Shown: in pieces, positions 24,991-32,545 of the stretch
Numbering within the stretch: position 1 is the stretch's first letter
How the letters are laid out: every line of letters begins with the position of its first letter
Source: Streptomyces sp. B1I3
GTDB taxonomy: Bacteria; Actinomycetota; Actinomycetes; Streptomycetales; Streptomycetaceae
Direction: 5' to 3'
Length of the DNA stretch: 64,000 bases
NCBI RefSeq assembly: GCF_030816615.1
Contig: NZ_JAUSYD010000001.1
Location: 3,742,501-3,806,500, forward strand
The notes under the pieces: model-generated
Seen by the model: the letters and a program-made list of their open reading frames with translations, nothing else
Databases searched by the model: none
Told to the model about the DNA's origin: nothing
Made by a program: the position numbers and the translations under genes

Positions 24991-25021
24991 ACGCTAGATC
25001 TTTACGCAGCGTCAAGGTCAA
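24991..25021 (-). promoter_or_regulatory. MerR-type promoter with 19-bp spacer
   Basis: On the minus strand, TTGACC (25016-25021) and TAGCGT (24991-24996) are 19 bp apart, the overlong spacing typical of MerR-activated promoters. The spacer holds the dyad TTGACGC-T-GCGTAAA (one mismatch), positioned as a MerR operator. Transcription would start within a few bases of the regulator's ATG. Confidence 0.65.
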
Positions 25022-25092
25022 GCGCGCCGGGAGGGACACGCGGCCGGCGAGATCCCACGACCCGCGAAGAACATACGGGCGTACGGGCATAC

Positions 25093-25132
25093 GACAGAGG
25101 CCCGGATCCTTGGAAGGATCCGGGCCTCTGTC
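25093..25132 (-). terminator. Strong hairpin after tRNA-fMet
   Basis: A perfect 19-bp inverted repeat with a 2-base centre lies directly downstream of the tRNA on the minus strand. There is no U-tract, as is common in Streptomyces; the stem strength supports termination in either direction. Confidence 0.85.
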
Positions 25133-25138
25133 TTCTAG

Positions 25139-25212
25139 TAGCGGGGACAGGATTTGAACCTGCGACCTCTGGGTTATGAGCCCAGCGAGCTACCGAGCTG
25201 CTCCACCCCGCG
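25139..25212 (-). tRNA. tRNA-fMet (CAU), initiator
   Basis: A complete cloverleaf with anticodon CAT. Initiator features are the unpaired first base (C1 opposite T72) and three consecutive G-C pairs at the base of the anticodon stem (GGGCTCATAACCC). The CCA end is not encoded. Confidence 0.95.
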
Positions 25213-25429
25213 CCGTTGTGATTGCAACTCTACGGCATCCCGGAGGCCGTCCTGACCAATCGAGGGCCGCGGCCCCCCGGCACCCCCTCGGCCGGAGCAT
25301 CCGTCCCTTGGATGATCACCATCAACACGCTGCATGTGTCGGCCAGTTGCCACGCACAGGCCCGTACCCAAGGATGTTGCCGCACCCCCCACGATCTCGC
25401 ACGAAGCCTGTACTGGAGGGCATTCCACG

Positions 25430-25759
25430 ATGACCACACCGCTCGGAGCCGCCCCCGTCCCGGAGCCCACGCCCTCACCCCTGCGCTCCTCCCTCATCAG
25501 CGGGCTCCTCGGCGGCGCGTTCGGGGCGGTGATGAGCGCCGCCGTCAACTACCTGGCCATCGGAGTGCCGGACAGTGTTGCGGCCAACGCGGTCAACCAT
25601 GCGATATCGGGCCTGATCAGCGGCTTCCTGGCAGGCTTCATCGGCCTGACGGCCCACCTGCGCAAGCAAGCGGCGACGGGCACCCGCCGCACGGCGCCGG
25701 AGACCGCTCCCCTCCTCACGGGTGAGGACACCGGAGCCGGGACCGCGCAGAGCGCCTGA
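25430..25759 (+). CDS. Small membrane protein, function unknown
   Basis: A 109-residue protein starting at ATG 25430, with GGAGGG 9 bases upstream. Two Gly/Ala-rich hydrophobic segments are visible: SSLISGLLGGAFGAVMSAAV (about residues 19-38) and ISGLISGFLAGFIGLTAHL (about 59-77), each with GxxxG-like spacing that favours helix packing. The tail is polar. It resembles small hydrophobic glycine-zipper proteins, but I do not recognise the family. It is divergent from tRNA-fMet and in the same direction as the flavin oxidoreductase, 207 bp downstream, so an operon is not assured. Confidence 0.65.
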   Translation: MTTPLGAAPVPEPTPSPLRSSLISGLLGGAFGAVMSAAVNYLAIGVPDSVAANAVNHAISGLISGFLAGFIGLTAHLRKQAATGTRRTAPETAPLLTGEDTGAGTAQSA

Positions 25760-25966
25760 TCACGTCGCTCCGGCCGCCGGGACGCCCACGGCCCGCCCGG
25801 AGCCGCCCTCCACCGATTGCACGGTCACCGCAGCGGCGGGACGCTGGAAGTACCAGCCCTTCGGTGTTCGGTCCCGTCTGCCAGGCACTCACAGCCTCAC
25901 CCGATGCCATGCGCAGGGGAAGCCGGGCTCGCTGCGGCACGCGCTTCGGCAGGGAGACGGTCGGTC

Positions 25967-27352
25967 ATGGACGGCACCACACTCGAGACGATGCGAGACG
26001 CACTGCGCGGTCCGGTCATCGGCCCCGGGGACCAGGAGTACGGACAGGCGCGCACGATCTACAACGGCATGATCGACCGGTCGCCGTCCGCCGTGGTCCG
26101 CTGTCACGACACGGCGGACGTCATGGCGGCCGTCGACTTCGTCCGCGACCACGGCCTGGACGTGGCCGTGCGGGGCGGCGGACACAGCGGCCCGGGCCTG
26201 TGCCTGGTGGACGACGCCGTGACGCTCGACCTCTCCGGAATGCGGGGCGTACGCGTCGACCCGGCCACGCAGACGGCCCAGGCGGACGGAGGAGCTCGGC
26301 TGGCCGAGCTCGACCACGCCACCCATGCGTTCGGTCTGGCCACACCGGCGGGCATCATGTCCACGACCGGCGTCGGCGGACTCACGCTCGGCGGCGGGCA
26401 CGGCTACCTCACCCGCGCCTACGGGCTCACGGTGGACAACCTCGTGTCCGCCGACGTCGTCCTGGCCGACGGCACGTATGTCAGCGCGAACGAGAGCGAG
26501 AACGCCGACCTGTTCTGGGCGCTGCGCGGCGGCGGCGGGAACTTCGGCATCGTCACGTCGTTCGACTTCGACCTGCACCCCGTGGACACGGTCGGGGTCG
26601 CGATGACCATGTGGCCCCTGGAGCTCTTCCACGACGTACTGCGCTGGTACCGCGACTTCCTGCCGCAGGCACCGGACGAGCTGTACGGCTTCTTCGCCTC
26701 GCTGACCGTCCCGCCCGGCCCGCCGTTCCCCGAGGAGATCCAGGGCCGGAAGATGTGCGGCGTCATCTGGTGTTCGACGGCGGACCCGGCCGCACTGGGC
26801 GACACCCTCGCCGTCGTGGACGAACCCGGCCCGCCCGCTTTCCACTTCACGACCCCGATGCCCTACCCGGCACTGCAGCAGCTGTTCGACGAGCTCCTTC
26901 CCACCGGCCTCCAGTGGTACTGGCGCGGTGACTTCTTCGACCGGATCACGGACGACGCCGTCGACGTGCACGCCGCCTTCGCGGAGCGCCTTCCCACCGG
27001 CCTGTCGACCATGCACCTCTACCCGGTGGACGCGGCCGCGAGCCGCGTCGGCCCGGACGACACCGCCTGGGCCTACCGCGACGCCCGGTGGTCCGGCGTC
27101 ATCGCGGGCATCGACCCGGACCCGGCCAACGCGGACGTGCTGCGGCAGTGGGCCACGGAATACTGGGACGCGCTGCACCCGCACTCCATGGGTGGTGCGT
27201 ACGTGAACTTCATCGGCGCCGGCGAGTCCCAGGACCGGGTCCGGTCCACCTACCGCGGCCACTACGACCGGCTCGCGGAGATCAAGCAGGCCTACGATCC
27301 GCACAACCTCTTCCACGCAAACCAGAACATCGAGCCCGCCCCACCGCACTGA
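25967..27352 (+). CDS. FAD-binding oxidoreductase (berberine-bridge-enzyme-like)
   Basis: A 461-residue flavoprotein of the VAO/BBE fold. The FAD-binding domain (about 35-205) has the RGGGHSGPG motif whose His normally forms the 8-alpha-histidyl bond to FAD, and the glycine-rich GVGGLTLGGGHGYLTRAYG segment, where the Cys used for bicovalent attachment is absent; monocovalent FAD is therefore expected. The C-terminal BBE domain ends YDPHNLFHANQNI, the usual family terminus. Such enzymes oxidise sugars, alcohols or natural-product intermediates with O2. No biosynthetic cluster surrounds it. The ATG at 25967 is preceded by AGGGAG. The encoded protein has no obvious signal peptide, so a cytoplasmic location is likely. 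Confidence 0.9.
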   Translation: MDGTTLETMRDALRGPVIGPGDQEYGQARTIYNGMIDRSPSAVVRCHDTADVMAAVDFVRDHGLDVAVRGGGHSGPGLCLVDDAVTLDLSGMRGVRVDPATQTAQADGGARLAELDHATHAFGLATPAGIMSTTGVGGLTLGGGHGYLTRAYGLTVDNLVSADVVLADGTYVSANESENADLFWALRGGGGNFGIVTSFDFDLHPVDTVGVAMTMWPLELFHDVLRWYRDFLPQAPDELYGFFASLTVPPGPPFPEEIQGRKMCGVIWCSTADPAALGDTLAVVDEPGPPAFHFTTPMPYPALQQLFDELLPTGLQWYWRGDFFDRITDDAVDVHAAFAERLPTGLSTMHLYPVDAAASRVGPDDTAWAYRDARWSGVIAGIDPDPANADVLRQWATEYWDALHPHSMGGAYVNFIGAGESQDRVRSTYRGHYDRLAEIKQAYDPHNLFHANQNIEPAPPH

Positions 27353-27558
27353 CCTTCGTGCCGGGCAGCGCAATACAGGGGGAAAGCTGTGCTCCGAGGG
27401 TTACAGTCTGCATGCACCGCATGATGGTCCGGACGCCCCCGGAGCGGCGCGGCACCGGTAGCGGCACCTCGTCGCCCTACCGGTCGGGACCAGCCCGGCA
27501 CCTCCCGTTGGCTCGGCCACGGGCTCTTCACCGCATACACCTACGTACAGGACACCTG

Positions 27559-27708
27559 ATGACAGACATGCCCGCATCCACGACGCAGCGGCACCCCGAC
27601 GGTTCGGCCGCGGCCACGGAGACGGGAGCGGCTCCGCTTCCCACACCGCAGTACGCCGGGCTGTTCATCGAGCCCGACCTGCCGCCGTTCAGCGACGAGC
27701 CCGAATGA
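27559..27708 (+). CDS. Possible 49-residue acidic peptide
   Basis: A short frame from ATG 27559 with AGGA 6-7 bases upstream, ending in TGA at 27706-27708. The N-terminal half is polar (Ser/Thr/Ala), the C-terminal half reads PTPQYAGLFIEPDLPPFSDE, aromatic and Pro-rich with an acidic end. It contains no Cys. I do not recognise it. It follows the flavin oxidoreductase gene in the same direction after 206 bp. A leader/core layout is imaginable but unsupported; it may also be a non-coding frame. Confidence 0.4.
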   Translation: MTDMPASTTQRHPDGSAAATETGAAPLPTPQYAGLFIEPDLPPFSDEPE

Positions 27709-27715
27709 CCTGCCA

Positions 27716-27832
27716 CGCGTGACGGGCCCCGGAGTGACCGGCCCGGGCCGTCCGCGAGTGACCGGCCGGGGCGAGTCGTCCGCGAGTGACCGGCCGGGGG
27801 GTGAGCCGACCGCGCGTGACCGGTCGGGCCGC
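27716..27832. repeat. Degenerate tandem repeat containing GTGACCGGCCGGGG
   Basis: Five imperfect copies of a unit built on GTGACCGG, mostly with CCGGGG following and spaced about 22-30 bp, fill the gap between two small genes. The middle copies share GTCCGCGAGTGACCGGCCGG exactly. Slippage is the likely origin. Confidence 0.7.
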
Positions 27833-27849
27833 ACGGTCGTTGGGAGACC

Positions 27850-28071
27850 ATGCGCATCCGTATCGGCGTGGTCGTCCTCGCAGTGGTCCTGCTGATCGCC
27901 GCGTTCCTGTCGAGCATCCCGACGCGGGCCGAGAAGGAAGAGGCCTGCCGGCGGGCACTCGACAACACCTCGACCGCCACGAACCGGCCGGAAGCCTGCC
28001 AGGACGTGTCGGCGGATACCTACGGCGCGTTCCTCCTCATGTACGACCTGAGGGAGGAGGGACTGGACTAG
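27850..28071 (+). CDS. Small single-pass membrane or secreted protein
   Basis: A 73-residue protein starting at ATG 27850 with GGGAGA immediately upstream. Residues 3-24 form one strong hydrophobic helix (IRIGVVVLAVVLLIAAFLSS) that may be an uncleaved anchor or signal peptide. The remaining 49 residues are polar and include two Cys (EEACRRAL and EACQDV), which could form one disulfide outside the membrane. I do not recognise a family. It lies just outside the left att copy of the tRNA-Lys island. Confidence 0.55.
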   Translation: MRIRIGVVVLAVVLLIAAFLSSIPTRAEKEEACRRALDNTSTATNRPEACQDVSADTYGAFLLMYDLREEGLD

Positions 28072-28505
28072 ACGCCGCACGGAGGGCCAGGAGGCCCTCA
28101 GCGGCCGTCAGCTGACGCACAGGCAGGCCGGCGCGCAGGTGGCCGGGGACGGTGCGCCGCCGCGCGGAGGGTGCCTCAGCCGACCGCCGCTCAGCAGCCG
28201 GCCGCGCACGCAGGTCGAGCATGGCTCGCCCCCTCGTCGAGGCCACCCTGGAGAGCAGGCCGGCCGCACGGGGTCGGAGAGCGCCATGGACATCACGGCC
28301 ATCCTCTCCGCGTCGCCCGGTGACAGCTCTCCCGCGGTGACCAGCGGGCAGCACGGAGCCACCACCCGGCGCCCGGGAGCGGCGGTCAGGCGACCTCTCC
28401 ATCTCTCCATTCGCCATGCGCCTACGTCGACGTCTGTCGATACCCGGTGCCGAAGCCTCACGGCGCCGGAGGCCGGAGAACCGGTCGAGTGCACAGCGGA
28501 ACGAC
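28072..28505. other. Intergenic stretch left of the island
   Basis: Several frames overlap here on both strands, but all are Arg/Ala/Pro-rich, lack ribosome-binding sites and match nothing I recognise. I call no gene. It leads into the hairpin and att-like sequence of the tRNA-Lys island. Confidence 0.4.
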
Positions 28506-28543
28506 TGAGCGCCCCGACCGGTCCACACCGGTCGAGGCGCTCA
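28506..28543 (-). terminator. Hairpin beside the left att copy
   Basis: TGAGCGCC and GGCGCTCA flank an inner GACCGGT/ACCGGTC stem. A hairpin with the same outer GAGCGCCCC arm lies in the same position relative to the intact tRNA-Lys at 34403-34440. It is therefore probably the original terminator of the tRNA, displaced by insertion of the island. Confidence 0.65.
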
Positions 28544-28578
28544 GCAGCAGGTCGGAGAGGGTTCCTCCGCCTGCACCA

Positions 28579-28608
28579 GGTAGGCCGTGTGGAACTCGAA
28601 CCCGCAAC
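28579..28608. repeat. Left att copy (attL-like)
   Basis: GGTAGGCCGTGTGG, one base, ACTCGAACCC, one base, CAAC: 28 of 30 positions match the T-arm and acceptor end of the intact tRNA-Lys at 34476-34505, in the same orientation. The anticodon half is absent here, so this is only the 3' portion of the tRNA gene. Confidence 0.8.
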
Positions 28609-28918
28609 GACCGGGACGCCGGTGAATGGGTCAGAACTGAGGTCGCAGAGCGGCCGGAGTCTCGCCGGTCAAGAGCTGACAGCAGTCGGCCGTTGCGGGT
28701 TCGTTTGAACCGGCGGCCCCTTCGTCGGTTGCCGAGCTTGCCTGGTCGAACCATATTTCACCTGGTCAGGCGGGTGATCCCGATTGGTCTCGCAGAGTGT
28801 CGCGGGGTTCGGGGAGCGGGTCGGCTCCGGAATGACTCCCACGGGGGCATGGTGTCAACGACGTACGTCACCCCCGCGGTGCCGATCGCTTGCGTGATCC
28901 AACGCGTGCGGCCGCCGC

Positions 28919-30691
28919 TCACGCACCGCTCGCGCGAGATTCCTGCGTTCGCTCGGAATCCGAATGCAGTCGGTTTTCGTCGGACACAACTGTCACATCC
29001 TCATAGACATGGGGTGACCACGAAACCGCCTCCAGCGCCGCCTTCATGCCTGCCGCATCCTGGAATCGGTCTGAAGGATTCTGTGCGAGGGCTCTTAGCA
29101 ATATGGAATCGCAGGCGGGGTCAAGCAGCGGGTTCAGGGACGATGGTGGCGGTACCGGACGAGAAGTTATCGCATGGAATACCTTGTACATCGATCCCAG
29201 ACCATGGAACGGCTGTCGTCCGGTTAGCAGTTCGTAGAGGGTGACACCTGCGCCATATAGGTCCCGGTGAACCGTCGGCGCTTCCCCTCGGATGGCCTCG
29301 GGGGACATATAGCTCGGCGTGCCGACGATGGACCCTTCCGAGCTGTGCACCCCTCGGCGCGGGTTCTCCACGAAGCTTGCGACACCGAAATCGAGCACCT
29401 TCACCCGTCCGTCCGGGGTCAACATCACGTTGCTGGGCTTGATGTCGCAGTTGATGACCCCGGACTCGTGTGCATGCTTCAAGGCATCGAGAACCACGCG
29501 CAGCAACGCGACACTCTCCAGCGGACTAACCCGTCCGCGGCGGAGTACATCCATGAGATTCTCACCGTAGATGTACTCCATGACGATGAAATTGCCCTCA
29601 TCGCTCTCAACCAGGTCGTGCACTCCCGCAATCGCGGAATGGTTGAGCGTCGCAACGGCCCTAGCCTCGTCGCGTAGGATCAGCGGCAGTTCCGCATCTT
29701 CCGAGCGGTCTCGTCGAATTGACTTGATGGCAACGATGCGTCCAAGCAGTTGATCCCTCGCGCGGTAGACGGACCCCATCCCTCCCGAACCGACCAACCC
29801 GTCTACCACATATCTGCCACCGATTACACGTGGATAAGGCGTTCTTGGCTTGAGGGGTTCGGCCACCGAGCCAATATCCAGGCGCAAGGCCAACTGTCGT
29901 AGGACTCCCGTGAACGCCATTCGCGTCGAAGTGGTCGGCCTCGGAGTGAACGCACGATTACGGGCCAGGACGAGTCTGCCCGCAGTGTCACTACCCGTAC
30001 GGTCCGGTCGGGGCCTCCCTCTCGCGGCAAGCGCGTATTTCACGTGCTCATAGGCTCTGTCCACAGAGATCACGGGAGGCCCATCCGGGATGCCCTGATC
30101 GAGGACTGCCAGGAGCTCACCGGTGAAGGCCGTGTATTTTTCGCCTGGCGGGGCCAGTGCAACCCGATCGTCTCTGGCCGAGGTGAGTACCACGGCGCCG
30201 CGAGCCGCCGTCTGGGCCCGTACTGCGTCCGAGGCTTCCGACATCGCGCCGCAGTGCACTCTCCCACTGAAACAGCTGTCCAATATGGCAATCCGACGGC
30301 GCGCGGGTGAGTGGGCCAGGGACCGGCCTAGCCATTCGTACGAGACACAGCTCCAGGGCTCGTCGGCCTTGGAACTCTCCAGCGTGACGTAGAAACGTAG
30401 TTCATCGTCAAGAACGCCATGGCCGGCGTAATACACCAGAAGCGTGTCGCGCGCACCTGAGGACGCCTCCTGCAGCACGGCCATGATGTCTGAGGACGTG
30501 CGTGGGTGCGCCAAAACCGAGCAGTGACTGGACGGTAGCTCCCAGCCCTCCGCTGACGTCAGGAACTGCTGCAGCGCCTCAATGTTGTTGCGTACTGCGG
30601 GAAGATCCTCGAAGTGATCATACGAGGAGACACCGATCAACACCGCACGAGTCCGCGCGGGATCAGGCAGCGAATCCACTACATCATTCAT
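28919..30691 (-). CDS. Caspase-like peptidase fused to Ser/Thr protein kinase
   Basis: A 590-residue fusion. The N-terminal half (about 12-250) is a C14-type caspase domain: the catalytic His is H91 in LLVYYAGHG and the Cys is C140 in ILDSCFSG. A linker leads to a Hanks-type kinase (about 293-558) with glycine loop GSGGMGSVYR (301-310), Lys323, catalytic Asp416 in NCDIKPSN, DFG at 434-436 and SPE at 463-465. The usual HRD is NCD, so it lacks the Arg of RD kinases; other residues needed for activity are present. Neither a signal peptide nor a membrane segment is seen, so it should be cytoplasmic. Its ATG overlaps the EACC1 stop by 8 bp (ATGAATGA), implying translational coupling. Inferred role: an effector that cleaves and/or phosphorylates cell proteins on activation, as in abortive-infection-like conflict systems. 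Confidence 0.9.
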   Translation of the reverse strand: MNDVVDSLPDPARTRAVLIGVSSYDHFEDLPAVRNNIEALQQFLTSAEGWELPSSHCSVLAHPRTSSDIMAVLQEASSGARDTLLVYYAGHGVLDDELRFYVTLESSKADEPWSCVSYEWLGRSLAHSPARRRIAILDSCFSGRVHCGAMSEASDAVRAQTAARGAVVLTSARDDRVALAPPGEKYTAFTGELLAVLDQGIPDGPPVISVDRAYEHVKYALAARGRPRPDRTGSDTAGRLVLARNRAFTPRPTTSTRMAFTGVLRQLALRLDIGSVAEPLKPRTPYPRVIGGRYVVDGLVGSGGMGSVYRARDQLLGRIVAIKSIRRDRSEDAELPLILRDEARAVATLNHSAIAGVHDLVESDEGNFIVMEYIYGENLMDVLRRGRVSPLESVALLRVVLDALKHAHESGVINCDIKPSNVMLTPDGRVKVLDFGVASFVENPRRGVHSSEGSIVGTPSYMSPEAIRGEAPTVHRDLYGAGVTLYELLTGRQPFHGLGSMYKVFHAITSRPVPPPSSLNPLLDPACDSILLRALAQNPSDRFQDAAGMKAALEAVSWSPHVYEDVTVVSDENRLHSDSERTQESRASGA

Positions 30692-31028
30692 CGGCCAGAG
30701 CGGCGGCGATGCGAGCAACGACCGCAGGGTCGTCACTGTCAACCGTGACTCGTGTGCCATTACGTTCAATCGCAACGGTCGGCGGTTTCGATCTACTGCT
30801 GCGCCACACTGCGATGGCTAGTACCAGGTTCGCGACCTGGAACCCACTGTCCACCGTCAGCTGGATCGCATCGAACGCAGCCCCCATGTCTCCCGGCGAG
30901 GAGGGTGCAGACGACAGGACAACATCGGCTTCGTCGCCCACAAGCTCGTCGTCCCGCAACCACTGCGTGAGACGACGCAGGTCTTCACCTACGAACCGGC
31001 CCTCGATCACAACCTGGTACTCGACCAT
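30684..31028 (-). CDS. EACC1-type effector-associated protein
   Basis: A 114-residue protein resembling effector-associated constant component 1 (EACC1), a family described by computational work as the fixed partner of caspase and other effectors in actinobacterial conflict systems. Visible are an N-terminal strand then the DLRRLTQWLRDDELVGDEAD segment (about 16-35), a GDMGAAFDAI turn, a hydrophobic helix (VDSGFQVANLVLAIAVWRSS, about 59-78), and the final beta-hairpin TVAIERNGTRVTVD. The family's molecular job is not known to me; the pairing suggests sensing or restraint of the effector. ATG 31028 has GGGGGA 5 bases upstream. It is the first gene of a two-gene operon with the caspase-kinase. 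Confidence 0.82.
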   Translation of the reverse strand: MVEYQVVIEGRFVGEDLRRLTQWLRDDELVGDEADVVLSSAPSSPGDMGAAFDAIQLTVDSGFQVANLVLAIAVWRSSRSKPPTVAIERNGTRVTVDSDDPAVVARIAAALADE

Positions 31029-31061
31029 GGATCCCCCGTGGTAGGCGCTGCAACGTCCAAG

Positions 31062-31067
31062 AGTCTA
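31062..31067 (-). promoter_or_regulatory. TAGACT -10-like element of the EACC1 operon
   Basis: On the minus strand TAGACT, a close match to the vegetative -10, lies 33 bp upstream of the EACC1 ATG; a start about 7 bases further on would give a short leader of about 27 bases. No clear -35 is present at 17-18 bp. Confidence 0.4.
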
Positions 31068-31471
31068 GGCTGCGGGCCTACTTCAAGACCCAACTGCCCT
31101 GATGGATCACGCCTGAGGCCAGCCATCGAGCGACTTGCGACCCGTCGGCCAGATAGCGGTGGAGGGCACTGGCGGTAGTCTCCACGAATTTCCAGGGACC
31201 GCGTCGGCGTCGCACGCAACAAGTCGCAGGCCGCCGAAGAACACGGTGGCGCCGGGGAGCCGACCGCTAACGTGAGTGGCATGAGCTGGTCACTTAGCCT
31301 CTTGGCACCCCGGGCACTACCGAGCCGGGGCCCTCCAGGCAGCGGCACGCGACCTGCTTCGCCTCCAGTGGCTCCTCACTCTGGTCACACTGCCCCTACT
31401 TGGCATCGCGGGAGTCAGCCCGGCCTCATGGAGTCGGACAGCGATACGGACGAATTCGCTGCCCACTGAGG
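31068..31471. other. Island intergenic stretch
   Basis: I see no supportable gene between the EACC1 promoter and the IS5-like fragment. The frames that cross it are short and of mixed composition. It is probably decayed mobile DNA. Confidence 0.4.
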
Positions 31472-31732
31472 TTCTGCTTGATCCGCGAGGACATCGATCC
31501 CCTTGTGCAGGTAGCGGTAGCCGGTGGCCTGCGAGACGCCGGCGTCCCTGGCCAGGCAGTGCACGCAGCCAGCGCTCACGGAACCAGCGCAGCACCAGGA
31601 CGGCTTGCCGGACGTGCCCAGGGCCCGCGACCCACGAGGGGTGTTGAGGCCGCGGCGATGCGCGACAAGCAGCCTGGACAGGTACACCACGACGTGGCGC
31701 GGAACGTCGAGCGTGGCAGCATAGGTGACCAA
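31472..31732 (-). pseudogene. IS5-like transposase, N-terminal fragment with frameshifts
   Basis: The reading begins MVTYAATLDVPRHVVVYLSR and includes HCLARDAGVSQATGYRYLH and KGIDVLADQAE, the N-terminal DNA-binding region of IS5-group (IS112-like) Streptomyces transposases. In the middle, the expected RQAVLVLRWFRE is found only in another frame, so at least two frame changes have occurred. Similarity stops after ADQAE (31472), before the DDE catalytic region. It is a dead fragment. Confidence 0.8.
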
Positions 31733-31840
31733 CGCGAAGCCTCTCGTTCTGCGGACGATCTTGTGGTGAGAACCGTCCTACCAGGGGCTTCACGTCTGTC
31801 TACGACCGGCCCCCCGAGGCGCAATTTCGCTGAGAAAACT

Positions 31841-32296
31841 TCAATTCCTGACCGCGTTGAACTGCTGGCCGCAGTTGGTGGGGCTAGGAGTGCACACGGT
31901 GATCCGGACCCGGTCGATACCACCGGGCAGATCGGGATTACCGATGACGAAGTTATAGGGCTTCTCCCCGTACGCGGAGCTGTTGACGACACCCCTGCTC
32001 TCGGTATCGATCTTGGTACTGCCAGCGAAGGCTTCGAAATGAACAGTGGTGCCGACGGTGGTCCAGTCCGCGACTCCACCCTGCACGGTCGCCGTCCGGT
32101 TTCCCCAGATCACTGTGCCCCAGGCGCCACCGAGTACGCAGTCCTGTGAGCACACATCGAACGGATCATTGGCCCACGGCGCCGCACTGGGCCCGGCTTC
32201 GGTAGAGGCCAAGGCCGATGGGGCCGCGGCCAGTACCAAGGCCGTCACCAGCGTCGAGACCGCGCTCAGATTGCCATTCATGCGTCGTGTCGTCAC
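31841..32296 (-). CDS. Small secreted protein, function unknown
   Basis: A 151-residue protein with a Sec signal peptide (basic MTTRRMNGN, then LSAVSTLVTALVLAAAPSAL, cleavage near ALAST). The mature part of about 120 residues has four Cys (FDVCSQDCVLGG, VRITVC, NCGQQF), consistent with two disulfides, and looks beta-rich. The GTG at 32296 has GGGG 6 bases upstream. A second, broken copy of its C-terminus lies just upstream at 32345-32436. I do not recognise a family. Its presence in the island beside the conflict operon may be incidental. It could be a wall- or medium-released factor. Confidence 0.65.
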   Translation of the reverse strand: MTTRRMNGNLSAVSTLVTALVLAAAPSALASTEAGPSAAPWANDPFDVCSQDCVLGGAWGTVIWGNRTATVQGGVADWTTVGTTVHFEAFAGSTKIDTESRGVVNSSAYGEKPYNFVIGNPDLPGGIDRVRITVCTPSPTNCGQQFNAVRN

Positions 32297-32344
32297 GTGT
32301 ACCCCTTCAGGACCGAGGAAGCGGCGTCAGTTCCTCACCATGCC

Positions 32345-32436
32345 GACGACGGCCGTCGCCACAGGCGATCTCTCCGGTTGTGAGCGTCATGCACACTCGG
32401 ACCTTGATCTGGTCGACCCCACCGGGCAGGCCCTTC
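32345..32436 (-). pseudogene. Degenerate paralogue of the adjacent secreted protein
   Basis: In the minus direction this encodes GLPGGVDQIKVRVCMTLTTG, matching DLPGGIDRVRITVCTPSPTN of the neighbouring secreted protein, including the Cys. No start codon, signal peptide or upstream portion is present, so it is the remnant of a tandem duplication. Confidence 0.6.
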
Positions 32437-32545
32437 TCACATCAACCCATACCGCATGGCCAGCGTCTCATCCGGTGAACCACGTCGAGAGTGTCATTCA
32501 AGTCAACTTGGACGTGACCGGCCCATCCCACCCACCGCGGCACGC

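Noticed and set aside
28037..28754. Short frames left of and across attL
   Set aside because: They overlap on both strands, are Arg/Ser/Pro-rich and cross the att copy and hairpin; none has a good start signal.
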